Below are positions 50,661 through 61,584 of a stretch of 64,000 nt of DNA, piece by piece (the first letter of the stretch is position 1; every line of letters begins with the position of its first letter). This stretch comes from Karalla daura (taxonomy: Eukaryota > Chordata > Actinopteri > Chaetodontiformes > Leiognathidae), in the NCBI GenBank assembly GCA_029224185.1, contig CM055211.1, forward strand, positions 3,655,525 through 3,719,524, given 5' to 3'. The notes beneath the pieces are model-generated. The model ran no database searches. It was given only the letters and a program-made list of their open reading frames with translations, and was not told the origin of the DNA. Position numbers and translations under genes: made by a program.

Positions 50661-53400
50661 AATGATTTGAAGAAAGTAGTGCCGGTCCATACAGGGTGAG
50701 GGGAAGCTGGGGTCGCGGTCAATCAGGAGACAAAAGTGGTTTTAATGAGGCATGCGATGGACCTAAGCCCTGATGTTGATACACTTTCAGGGAGGGGGTG
50801 TGATTACGTAGACTCGAGAAGAGATGAGGGGAAAAGAGGCCAAAATGAGCTAAAGCAAAACGACCTCGACCCACCGCACGTCAATTGTAGCCTAGGACTC
50901 AGGCCAACATCATTCCGGGTGCATTAAGTTGAAGTGCAGCCTCCAGACAAAGAGGTTTAGATCATTTGGTCGAGGGGGGAAAGTGTTTTGTTCCGAGATG
51001 ACAGCCATTTTGACTGACGAGTGCAAACCGTTCAAAATGCTGCCCCGGACTGAAATCCTCATTTGTGTGTCTGGGTTTGCCGAGCGCCTACTTTCTCTGG
51101 CTCAGAGGCTCAGCTTAAAAAAATAAAAATAAAATGAGTGCAAAAATAAAAGGGACAAGGTGCTATTCATTTATACCTGCAAATGCTTAAGTGCCCTTAT
51201 ACAACCAGGCAATTTAGAAAGGAGGGCCGCGGTCTCCATCGATTTCCTAATTTTTCCTTGTTATGCAGTCACACTGAAAGCCCCTCTTTGTTTGAGCGCC
51301 CCATTTGCGCAGATGACTTAATTGCCACGATTATGGACACTTAAGTCTCCTAAACACCTCTGAAGGTTACGAAAATGCGCGGCTTCCCTTCATTTGTTCG
51401 TGAGGAACGGTTCCCCCTTTAACAGGCATGAGCCGCTCTCACTGCGTTAAAACACGACTGTGGGAATTAATTATTGCTGATGCACTGTGCAGATGTCATT
51501 TGTTGTTTTCCCTGCATCGCTGTGTGCCTTTATTGAATCGTTATTTTTTTTTATTTACCCCCCTGCTGTTTGCCTGTCACTGATAAGAGCCGGCTCCGTC
51601 CTTGGAGCATTGACGTCGGGGAGGATGCCATTTCTGATCCGACGCCACTATTGACAGGAAGACATCGCTCGTCGCCATGGTTACTGCCAGCCGAGCTTAA
51701 GGTGCCAAAATAAAAAAAAAAACACGAGCTGCTGGGGTTCAGGTTTAAAATCATCTGTCGGGTCTGTTGTCATAGTTGCAATCGTGGTAATGTGGAGAAA
51801 AGTGAAAGAAGACAGTTTGGTTCCCAGTGGTCCAGAGTCGTGATCGCTGCAGCTGCCGGAGGACGACGCCTGACTGGAAACATGTTTTAGGAGTCTGAAG
51901 AACCACAGACAGATAAATATTACTGAGACGATGTTTCGCTGTGTGTTATTTGTTACAGCTACAGGATGAGATACATCTCCAGCCTGGGTTAATCATCCAC
52001 GGTGCCTAAAGATATGTTGCTCGAGTGCCTTTTTATGTTCAGTACAGATTGTGGCCATACATCACAGTTAACATGAATCATTTCGCATGCAAAGTCTAAA
52101 AAGAAACAAAAACCACTTATGAGCTGGAGTCTCGGATGCTACAGATGACTGATTGATTCAAATACCTGCAGCTTCGCATTTTTCCATCTCATGCAAATGA
52201 GCGATGGAAAAAAAAGGGTCTTATACAATACAGTAAATTACTCTGCGCCCACACTATCGACACTCATTCAAATGGGCAATCAAGCCTGCGCCCGACACTA
52301 TCTTTTGCGAAGCTGCCACCGCGGTGCCACATGACTCACGGGGAGCGCCGAGTTCGCTGGAGAGGACTGGGCCGCAGATGAATAACGCCTGCCACACATT
52401 GCCGGGACTTCACATCTCTTCAGCGTGACCCTGGCACCAGCGCGTCTCGGCGCACAACGCCAGGCCTAGCACGCTTGATGTGGCAGGAGGACGTCTTTCC
52501 TGGGGAGACCAGGCGTCCGTCCAGCCGCCCGGCAGCTGACACTTAGCGGCTCTTTGCATTCCCGGGGCCTCGTCCTCCGCTTAAGTTACTGTCAACAGTC
52601 TGAGGGATAAAGACCTTGTTTATCACACAGCCCCGAGCGACTTGACACGTGTTAATGCCTCAGCTTTTACCTGTGAAAGCTTCCAGGAGAAAGAAACACA
52701 CACACACAGGGAGTGCCCTGCAGGGTCCTTTTCACCTTAAGAAAACAACTGCAAAACATTTGAGCGCCGTGCTGCTCAGGAAAATAAGGTCAGCTTTAAA
52801 GGCAGACTCACTTAATCAACAGTGCAGAGGCAAGGCGGCGAATCAGTACATCAAAGTTCTTCACTTCCAAGAAATTATTCTTGCCAGAAACGTTCAGGGC
52901 GGATATTTTGTCCACCTCCACCTCCCTCCACGCACTCCCTCTCTCTCTCTCTCTACACCCCACCCGTCTTCACCTTGGCTTTGGGAAGTGTTTCAGATGG
53001 GAGGATCAATAAGGGTATGGCCTTTAGCAAATATTCTGATATCGATTTCTTCACGCAACGTTTTGGCTGAGGCTTTGAGTCCGTTTTGTTCTTGGAAGAA
53101 TTGTTCCGACACAGACAAATGGGAGACAAAGGCACGGAAAAAATAAAAAAAAAGGAAAAGAAATGTTATCCATTTGCAAAATGTCACACCCTTTGCCTCA
53201 TGTCTCTCTCCTTCACTCACTCACACACACACATACACTATGCTTCACTTTTTACCGTAGCTGCACTCGGATCAGCGTGCGCGCCACTAAAGGCATGTGA
53301 TTTAACACCTACAAAGTGATTATAAAAGCTCCAGATGTTTGCCTGCTGCGGGCAGGGGGAACAGAAATATAGCCACATATAGACGCCGCTGTTTGCATAC
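50661..53400. other. Non-coding stretch
   Basis: Mostly unique DNA. The 165-codon frame at 52649-53146 starts without ATG and has no recognised domain. Confidence 0.5.
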
Positions 53401-53430
53401 AAAGCAGCAAATTTGCTTTACTGCCTCCAG

Positions 53431-53619
53431 GTGCTCTCCCGACTTGGCCAGATGGACGCCGCCGCGCCCCCGCCTCCCCGCCTCCCCGCCTCGCCGCAGA
53501 GCCGCATCTGCGGCCCGCCCCCTCCGACCCGCAGCCTCCACGCCAGCTCCTCCTCTGGCGCCCCAGCTAAACGTGGCCGCCTGGCGGACCTCACCCACGC
53601 CACGGGGCAGAAAGCATGA
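53431..53619 (+). other. CpG-rich exon candidate
   Basis: TTTGCTTTACTGCCTCCAG ends at 53430 and is acceptor-like. The frame after it is open to a TGA ending at 53619 (62 codons). The DNA is CpG-rich (about 23 CpG in 180 bases), unlike its neighbours. An ATG lies at 53452. The peptide has a proline-rich first half and ends SSGAPAKRGRLADLTHATGQ plus KA. The KRGRLADLTHA segment faintly recalls the KR..LxDLTNA segment before the cyclin box of some A/B-type cyclins, but nothing else supports a cyclin and no AATAAA is close. Other frames are also open here because the DNA is GC-rich. Confidence 0.15.
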
Positions 53620-53721
53620 GCGATCACGCTGGATCACATAGAATGACATGAAAAGTTATATAGAATGAAGCAGGTGCTGGTGTTGTGTGAGGTAAACTTC
53701 CTGCTAGCCGTTAGAGAGACG

Positions 53722-53815
53722 CGGGGAAGAGCGGGGCACCATGTTTCAATCCTAGGAGTAAAGTTCAGTCAAGTATAAATACTTGAGTGCGACGGCCTCA
53801 AAAAAAAAAAAAAAA
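53722..53815 (+). mobile_element. Small poly(A)-tailed insertion with 9-bp flanking repeats
   Basis: AGAGAGACG occurs at 53713-53721 and again, exactly, at 53815-53823. Between them lie about 79 unique bases, then A15 (53801-53815). A tail plus matching flanks is the signature of LINE-mediated retroposition of a small RNA or SINE. The body has GTTTCAATCC, similar to a tRNA-type B box. A TAGCCGTTAGAG stretch resembling an A box lies just before the left flank, not inside the body. The flanks are GA-rich, so chance duplication is possible. Confidence 0.4.
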
Positions 53816-53823
53816 GAGAGACG

Positions 53824-54066
53824 ACTCAAAAGCAGAGCTCGACAAAGTGTTGACCTTTCAGCCATGGATTTATGTAATGATTCCTGCAGGGAACGCTGAG
53901 GACATCGCTCCTCTGATCATAAACACCACCAGAGCCGGAGGACGAACCAGATGCTCCCACAAATGAACACTCGCCGACAGAGCGAATGCATTTATGCCAA
54001 CACGTCTCCCAAACAAAGACCAAGTGCCGGCCGCTCTTGTGGATTTCTTTGGAGTTAACAGCCAGT

Positions 54067-54068
<2 letters not shown>
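53824..54068. other. Non-coding stretch, nothing specific seen
   Basis: Unique DNA. Confidence 0.6.

Positions 54069-54142
<74 letters not shown>
54069..54142. repeat. (AG)37 microsatellite
   Basis: 74 bases uninterrupted; longest GA array in the window. Confidence 0.97.
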
Positions 54143-54146
<4 letters not shown>

Positions 54147-54297
54147 AAAAAAAAGCAAGCACAAAGCAATGCCAAGAAAACATTTTTATATCGCAAGGCC
54201 AATAACCCTTCTGTTGCTGGGCCATTACGTCGCCTTTATAAATCTCAGGCTCTCACTTCCAATGCGCAGGACTAGGCCTTTGCCTAAACTCACACCC

Positions 54298-54351
54298 CTA
54301 ACACGTTATCAGCTTTTCAGCCGTGTTACCTGCGCTGTTCAGTTTGTCTAC
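54298..54351 (-). other. Minus-strand exon/microexon candidate
   Basis: On the minus strand CTTTTTGTTTTTTCCCACAG, a near-perfect acceptor, ends just before 54351. The frame after it reads VDKLNSAGNTAEKLITC and stops at TAG (54298-54300). A good donor CAG/GTAACA occurs 22 bases after the acceptor, so a 22-nt microexon is a second reading. The AAAACAAAAAGGG run that creates the pyrimidine tract could be chance. No family is recognised. Confidence 0.15.
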
Positions 54352-55110
54352 CTGTGGGAAAAAACAAAAAGGGCAACCATGAGATGCAAACTCTTCACCC
54401 GAGGTTAGCGTTGTGACCTGTCCTTCCTCATTCTCTCTGAAGCTGCTGGTGCCATTATAATTATAGATATTTTCTTAGAAATGTTTCTTTATACAAGAAA
54501 TACAGAAGCAAGACGCTGACTATGCTCTGAACCAATTAGCTGCCGCACACCCGCACTGCCTGGATGCAGACATGTCTGCAACACACATCACATGTAGCAC
54601 TGCTCTCTTTGCTGAGGACCTCTGCTTGAGTGAAAAGAAGAACACTTTGACACATTGGAGAGAAAACATCTCCAACACTATTTATCACTTCACACATTCA
54701 GCACCTAGCTTCAGCGCTCGCTGGGCAGGATTCAATGGCGACGCTGAAATGCAGACATGCTAATGCACTACATGAGACGCCATGCTGTTAGGCTGGTGTT
54801 TCGCACGGTCATCGCCAGCCTTATTGGTTTATTATTGTAACAACCTTGCTTAGAGGAGAGAGAGGGCCTTTTAGTGAACGAAAGAAAAATGCAATGGCCT
54901 ATATGTATATGTAGACTTGCAGCATCTCTGCCTATATGTTGCTGTTTTCTGCACGATTTAAGAGCTTCTAGTGACGCAGCTGGAATGTAGAGTCAGTGTT
55001 TTACCTCCGGCCAGGCCCTTCAGGAGCGGGTTCCTCATCACCTGTGGGATTTCCTCTGTGTACAGGTGCAGGACGTAAATCACCGGCATTGCTGAGGTAA
55101 TATGGAGGAG
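54352..55110. other. Non-coding stretch
   Basis: Unique DNA. No gene is recognised. Confidence 0.6.
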
Positions 55111-55151
55111 GTGTGTGTGTGTGTGTGTGTGCAGGATGGCGGGGGGGGGGT
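55111..55151. repeat. (GT)10 and G10 run
   Basis: GT run at 55111-55131, then GCAGGATGGC and a G10 run. Read directly. Confidence 0.9.
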
Positions 55152-55337
55152 GACGACTCTCCGGGTCTGGGAGAAGCTTCGAAAACCCTCCGCCGTCTGC
55201 GTCTATTCTCCTCATGAGCGGTGGTTTCATCTGTGAAATGAGAATGCAAATCATATTTAGTAGTGTGCGAGTGTGAACCGGCAGGGCAGAACATTCAATT
55301 CAGCTTGATATTACCAACAAGGAGCTGGAGCGAGTGT

Positions 55338-55340
<3 letters not shown>

Positions 55341-55368
<28 letters not shown>

Positions 55369-55390
55369 GAGGGGGGGGGGGGGGGGGGGG
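55341..55390. repeat. (TG)14 followed by poly(G)20
   Basis: TG run at 55341-55368, GA, then G20 (55371-55390). Read directly. Assembly length may be unreliable. Confidence 0.93.
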
Positions 55391-57328
55391 CAAAGCCCCT
55401 GTGCTGTGCACTTGTCACTAGTCCAACAGTACAATGCCTGTAATACAGGGTGTTAAAAAAAGGTTTATTCTGCCCATTGCTACAGTCTACGTTTGTCGAG
55501 CAAAAATAACACACGGCTCTATTTGGGCTTCTTTGCTTGCTAATGCTGGATTCATATTCGCAGAATGGGGTCATTTATTCTGAGGTAAAAGAGCGCAGAG
55601 TCATGCTTTTACAAATAGCTGTAACGCCAAAGTTCCACAAAAGTTCAATACGGTGGCCAGGCCGATAAAACAAATGGTACTTGACATGGTATCGTTATTT
55701 CGTTTTGCTGTCCGAGCCTGAAATAGAGTCTTAACACAGGTTAAATTCTGCTGAAGGCAGAATTTATACACCCACCCAGGGCAGGCACAACAAAATATAA
55801 TATCGTTTTAAATAAAGAAATCTTTAGCTAGAATCCTCGTCCAAAGGTTTATTGTGATGTTTTATGAGTTCAAGAACTCGAGTAAGCCGTGTTCGATGCT
55901 TCAAACTGTTCACGGATCAACGTTTGGAAAACATGGATTTCTTCTATTGCTGCATTTCAACAAGACTTTCATTTACAGAGCAGATTTGGTCCCAGATTTT
56001 AACTGTTCTGTGCAGTTTTTCTTTTTTCTCCTCCCCAAATTGGAACGCACGTGAGCCAGCATGAGCAGACTTCCAGTCGAACACAAGCTGCCACTCGGTG
56101 CTGGAACCAGACTGTGAATTCCAAGGTCTAATAAAAGACCCAAAAAGCGCCATTTCCCAAGCATTCTCATCCAACGTGCTAAACCCGATGACGGGAATTA
56201 TCAGACACGATAAAGTCTGACCGGTGCAGCTGGTGCGATGATGGATCTGGGGCCTTAAATGTGACTCGGGACGGCGTGACGAGCCTCGTCACTTTCACAG
56301 CCAGACAGGTCGTTTCACCTCCTATCAGCCGCCTTCGATCATCGGCCGGGGGGAATAAAGTGCCGCCTGGCAGTCGACAAAACTAACTTTGTTTTGATTG
56401 TCGTCCCGCCGGCTCGCTGAGGTGTTACCTGTCACTCCGTGTGAGTTATGTTTACAACTCCCGGCTGCTTGGGAATAATGCGGCGTGAACTTTAAGTGGA
56501 CATGAATTACTTGCCCTTTGCTATGGATCACGGCGCACAACCACAGGCGTGTACACATAAAGGGTGATGCACTGCCTCTCCCCTCCCAGTTCATTTATAG
56601 CAGCCGCAGCCTAATTATCGAGCTCGTAAACTTGTTTTTTTTTTGGTTTTTTTTAGTTCCCTGCGCCTGGCGTCCGGTCCCTGCGTGCAGGTCCCAGTTC
56701 CCAAAGAGATTTAGGAGCGTGACCCGGGCCATGTGTCTCCCATCGCCTCGGTGACGTCTTCCTGGGCGACGTCCATTAGCCCGCGTGGCTCGACCTGCCG
56801 GCTCTGACCTTTCCGGCCCAGGCCTGCTTAAGCATCGCCACAGTCGAAATAAAAGCGGCGTCTCTTGGCCGGCGGTCAGCGCTTTCACGCTCTCGACTGT
56901 GAGAAGTGACGTGCGCTTAGTAACCTTTTCCGAAAGGCCACCCGGACGCCGCGGTGCCCCCCCCCGAGATGAGGTAGAGCTCGGCCGCAACCTTGCGACT
57001 ACAATGGAGCCTCATTAAAAAAATGGGACATTTTTCACTCAAATCCCGACAGGATATGCGGTTTAACTGATGTGGTTTAGTGATTTGTGAGGAAGGACGT
57101 GTTCCTTTGTCGACCTGGAAAAAAAACAACCTTGTTTGGCTCCGGATGCAATCTCACCTGAAGCATCCTCACTGTCTCAAGTGTCAGAGGAATCAATGGG
57201 TGCAGCATCAGGTCTTTGCTGATGTCCTTCTGGATTATTAGACATTCAGGAAACACTCGTGCGCACAATGAGGCACATCTCCTCAGACCTTCGATTTAAT
57301 TTTCTGATCTTTGAGATTAGGCCGCTGC
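55391..57328. other. Non-coding stretch
   Basis: Unique DNA. CpG-rich at 56680-56990 with open frames on both strands that I attribute to GC content. T-run at 56634-56654. Confidence 0.5.
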
Positions 57329-57529
57329 TTATTCGTCAGAGGCGTCCTCGGAGCTGTGTTTTTTTTCCCTCCTTAGCTTCTTGACCTTGACAGGACTTTT
57401 TCTCCAGTCTCCGGCTCCTCCGTCGTCTTCTCTGAGGACGCAGCCCGTGCATTGCAACCCTTCTTGACACTCCTCTCCTGCTTTTCTGGCGGTTTGTTGT
57501 TTTAAATCTGCTTTGAGCGCCAACATCAA
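57329..57529 (-). other. 66-codon ORF with a charged C-terminus
   Basis: Minus-strand frame ending TAA. The start codon used is not ATG unless a methionine at the second position is taken. It has three cysteines close together (ECQEGLQCTGC) and a C-terminus reading SPVKVKKLRREKKHSSEDAS, then DE and stop, a basic-then-acidic tail of the kind seen in nuclear proteins. The purine-rich DNA favours K/E/R codons, so the tail may be composition only. No strong acceptor precedes it on that strand. No family is recognised. Confidence 0.12.
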
Positions 57530-58275
57530 GGTCAGATTTAATTGGTGGCTCTTGTTGCCTCCTCCATATCAGCGCACAAGCACTTTCATAACGAGTGTGG
57601 CATTAGTGAAGTGCTGTAGAGCCCAGCAACAGCCCCCTCGGAGCGGCTGGCATGGCTGCGGATGCTTTACAAGCTAATTCCCATTGACAGCTTTGGAGGA
57701 GTCTGAAATAAATTCGCTGCGAGGACAACAACCACAACACAGACGCGTGCACTTAAGCCCATATGTAACGTAATATGTTTTTCATGTACCTGTCGGGTTC
57801 AATCTCCCGTCTGCCCACGGAACATGAGTAGCCATCTGAGCCGTCCGCCTCGCTGTGCTTTGACACGGTAATGGCTCGCTCTGATTTGACCAGATACGCC
57901 GCAGAGGCTTTCAGGGAGAGAGCGGCCGCTCTGTGATTAACACTGATAGTCTGGCACGAGGTTTTCTAGTCTCAATGAAACCGAGTTAAAATCGCAGAAT
58001 GCGACAATTACTGGCACGCGGCCCCGGCCCTCGGTACCTGTGCTCCTCCAAGACTGCGCGCACCGCGAGTTGTTTGTAACACTTCATTAGCGCTGTTTGT
58101 GCAAATTCCACGTGGGGGCTGCCGGTCGCTGCCAGACCTCTGGTGGATCCATTATCAGCGCCGGTCGCAGACTGGGAGCGGCGGTAAAGCCGGAGCCTGG
58201 GGCGGGCCATTCCTCCACGCCCCGTTTGCATGACACGAAGACGAAACTAGTCGCCGTGTTTGTCAGATTCACCAA
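57530..58275. other. Non-coding stretch
   Basis: Unique. CpG-rich around 58000-58250 with CACTTCATTAGCGCTGTTTG- and CAAATTCCACGTGGG-type segments that look regulatory. Confidence 0.5.
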
Positions 58276-58461
58276 ATGAACCCAGATTCACCTCTGCCAC
58301 AGGAAGTGCACCAGCTGGCTCCGTCGTCTCAGTCTGGACTCAGCCTCACATCCGAGGTTGAACATAAAACATGCGCTCGGGCCGGGGCTGAAGGAACTCA
58401 AGGAGAAGGGATGAGAGGGCCCACACGTCTGGAGAACGGGGGTGGAGAGGAAACCCTGTAA
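58276..58461 (+). other. Exon candidate: 61-codon ORF with splice-like borders
   Basis: ATG at 58276 and TAA ending at 58461. The peptide starts MNPDSPLPQEVHQLAPSSQS, then TSEVEHKTCARAGAEG, and ends LENGGGEETL: polar, acidic and not low-complexity. CACCTCTGCCACAG (acceptor-like) ends at 58302 inside the frame, and CCCT/GTAAGA (donor-like) lies at 58454-58463 at its end, so a 154-nt internal exon 58303-58457 that stays open is possible. The start context is weak (C at -3). No domain and no homolog recognised. Confidence 0.2.
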
Positions 58462-59650
58462 GATCCATGCGGACATATGGAGGCGAGGTAACCGGGTGTC
58501 AGCGCGGCATCACGTTGGCGTGAACCTGTCACCGGAGTTCCGAGCGATCGGGCCAGACAGGAAGTCTAAAAACAGATCCCACCTGCCGCGGGGTGAGTGT
58601 GCGACAGGATGGGACGATTGTGGTTCCAGTGCCTGGTTGGATGCTTTAAGAGCCAATACGGCACATTAACCCCATACTGGAGTCCTGTCACTCACGCTTT
58701 TTAGCATTCAGGGCAGTTTCTGAGTGTCTTTAGCTATTCTATTAGAAGATGGAAACACAAGAAAATGCTCACCAGCTTTAGGCTGAAGCTCCGAGTTACT
58801 GGATCAAGGTCAAGTTGACACAGATGTGGAATCGGGTGTTTTATGATGTTTTTCCGGGTCTATTGTAAGCTGAGATGGCTGCTCTTAAATGTTTATCAAA
58901 TTATATTCGTATGGAATAAATAAAAAGATGCAAAAAGAGCTTGCATACGTCTTCTTCGCCAGGCCTATGTGTCCATGGGTTAACAAATACAACATGTAGG
59001 GTGCACAGTGTTTTTTCATTTCGTTCTAGGATGTCGGACGCTTTAGGAGCTTGGACTTAAGAGTAAAGTATTGCGGTTTTTGCTGCACCCAACCTCTCCC
59101 TTCAGCTCTGTGTGCTGCACAGCCTCCCTCTGACCACCTAAAATTGACACGAGCGTGTTTATGCTTGAGTTACGTGCAGGCCCCCCCGAGTCTGGTACTC
59201 TCACACAAGGTAGGGGCTGCGTCTGAGAGGTGGGGTGACAAAGCGCCGGCAGCAGCTGTGGGAGCGCGGCCCTGAATGCAAATCGCCGCCGCTCAGCTCT
59301 GCAGCTGAATCCTCAGACGTCACAGAGTCCTCAAATACCAGTTTAGGGCTGCAGACAAAAATGTAATTATGTCAAAAATATACAAACCGACGTGATGGAT
59401 TAGGCATCCTGAGCGAGTTTCCTGGGCCCTGCTGGGTTATTTTAATACCTCACTGCCAGGACCTATAAGCAATGGCTGTAAAATGTCAGGGGACCGCGAG
59501 ATGAAAAGCTGCCTTTGTGTATGTGTGACTGAGTGCATTTGTGTTTTTTAAGGTTGCTGCTGCAGCCCTCTCTGTCAGCCTGTCTCGGCTCTCTGTATTA
59601 AACTGTAAAGGCACCGCAGGGTGCTGACAGAGCTTAAACCTTTTAGCTGA
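58462..59650. other. Non-coding stretch
   Basis: Donor-like GAG/GTAACC (58489-58497) and GGG/GTGAGT (58593-58601) without acceptor partners. Otherwise unique DNA. Confidence 0.5.
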
Positions 59651-60082
59651 CTCAATGTTTCACAGTCAGACCCACTTTGCCAAACGCCAGACAGATGTAT
59701 CCTCTCCCTGGCCGGTTTGTTATCACCTGACCAAAGCGAAACTGCAATCGGAGCCATAAAAACCAAAAAGGACGATAACGGGGAGAGCGATGGCTGGAAC
59801 TTGGTTTTTATGGCTGATGTTTCTACCGAGGGGTTGTTGAAACATCAGATGCAAGACTTAGAGCTGCGCCTGGCTAATCCGAAACGTATCAAGCTGCCTC
59901 TGGAGAAGTGGAAAGGAAGTAGAAACTCTAGGATCATGTGCACATTCGACACCCTGTATCTAAAACTGGGACTAGATTCAGTCCAGACCAAGAGTTTGGA
60001 CATTGTTGTAGGCTTTCAATCTGGAATGAAGCACCTGTTGTACCACCATAACAAAGTCTGCTTACAGCCAAATAAACTGTGA
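59651..60082 (+). other. Longest non-repetitive protein-like frame
   Basis: Open from just after a stop at 59648-59650 to a TGA ending at 60082, 143 codons, with a first ATG at 59810 (90 codons from there). The residue mix is balanced. A charged helical-looking part includes EGLLKHQMQDLELRLANP and KLPLEKWKGSRNSR, and it ends near HLLYHHNKVCLQPNKL. There are no simple repeats and the GC content is neutral, so composition does not explain the frame. AATAAA occurs at 60073-60078, just before the stop. No strong acceptor or ATG context is seen and no family is recognised. In 64 kb searched in six frames, a few such frames are expected by chance. Confidence 0.2.
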
Positions 60083-61360
60083 AATCTAGTGTAACAACAG
60101 CTTTGTGCTACTCTGAGAAAAAACACTATGTTTCCTCTAATGTGCGTGAGAGCCAGGTACTCACACTGCTTCAGCTCTCCTTCCCGATGTAAAGTGGGAA
60201 AAAAAAAATATTCACCACCTTCTCCCTTACTGGTTTCATTTTCTCATCTTTATCATCAGCTAAACAGGTCATAAAATCATTCGCCAGCTATAAAACACTG
60301 GATTACAGCAAAAAAAAAATAAAAAAAGGCAGCGGAGCACTTAAACTGCAGTCCATTACAGCTGGCAATAGCAGTAAAACGCGGGTGCAATTTGCCAGCA
60401 CGCCACCTCTCAAGGATCACACGCACACACGCACACACGCACATGTGTAAATACACAGAGAAATAATGAAACGCGATCTCCTCCGGCTCGGCCTGAACTT
60501 TCCCTCCGCAGCCACCCGTTGTCTCCGGCGTGGTCGATGGCAGCCGATCGATGGCGAGCTGTCATTTGTATCTCTCTCATCAGGCATCACACGCGCCCCA
60601 CCCCCAACCCCCCCTCCACCACCACCACCGCCAGGCCTGCTCTACTCTCCCTGGCCTGTTTGTGAACTTGAGGGGAGTCATTTCTGCCTCTTGATTGATG
60701 ACACTGAATGACAGCCAAATTAGCACTAAAGGCCAAACAGCCGCTGGGATTTCAAATCAAACTCCCCGGGCTAAATGCGGCGTCCTCATCCCGAGGTGAC
60801 CCCCCCACCACTACCACCATCACCCCTCTTCCCAAACGCTCTGTCCTTGACTGCACTTCCAGATCAATCTCTTAACCGCAAAATGGACGGGGTTGTAATA
60901 ATGTGGACGATTTCCCGCTTTGTGGAGATGGTCCCATTAGGCGGAGGGGCTGGACTGTGCATTTCGGTTGGGTGGATGCAGCGTATCGCATTGATCTGCG
61001 GAGACCTCTGCCACCAAAACTCAACGTCGGGGTGCGTTTTCACACAGGCTGCATAATTGCTCACGGACCTCGGAGGATGCCGACGATGATGAGGCATCGA
61101 ATAAATTATCTTTGTTTGTTTTTTTTGTTTTGGTTTTTTTTGTTTTTTTTCAAAACCCCGCTAGATGCTGAACGCTGCCATGGAAACAGCAGCACACGGC
61201 GTGTTTCACAAAGGCGAGAGAGAGGTAAAGAAAAAGAAAAAAAAAGCCCAAAAAGGGAATTCATTGTACTGTACACAAGACAACGTCTGATGTCAGAGGT
61301 GGCCGTATCTGTCTTCTCATCTTTCAGAAAGAGGCCAGCTATATTCTTACTTTCTCCCTC
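60083..61360. other. Non-coding stretch
   Basis: A runs near 60200 and 60310-60327, C-rich runs near 60600 and 60800, and a T-rich run at 61117-61150. A 178-codon frame at 60903-61439 crosses the T-rich run and is not treated as a gene. Confidence 0.55.
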
Positions 61361-61371
61361 CTTCTCTTTAG

Positions 61372-61584
61372 GCTCGAGTGCCTGTTCGCATACAGCGAAC
61401 GTCTCTGCTGCGAGCGCTGGTTTTACAAAATTGCGCTGAGAAAATACACCGATGCCCATCTTCTTCAATCACCGCAGGCTGCTGGTTGCTGCCACTGAAT
61501 ACCCACTTAAAGCCTTTGAAATCACACTTGATTTCTGCGCACATCTTCAACTTTGAGCGCCGCACATTGATTCATGCATATTGA
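61372..61584 (+). other. Terminal-exon candidate after a strong acceptor
   Basis: CTTACTTTCTCCCTCC then TTCTCTTTAG ends at 61371: a continuous pyrimidine tract with a CTTAC branch-point-like motif about 25 bases before the AG. From the first base after it the frame is open for 70 codons to a TGA ending at 61584. The peptide starts ARVPVRIQRTSLLRALVLQN and later includes HLKPLKSHLISAHIFNFERR. It is basic, with no known motif. No donor is evident, so it would be a last exon. No AATAAA was seen immediately downstream. Confidence 0.2.

Noticed and set aside
53698..53755. Possible tRNA gene or full tRNA head
   Set aside because: A- and B-box-like stretches exist, but the A-box-like part lies outside the flanking duplication and no cloverleaf could be drawn.
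60903..61439. 178-codon frame
   Set aside because: Crosses a T-rich run giving an FFLFWFFLFFF stretch and overlaps a better-supported candidate in another frame.
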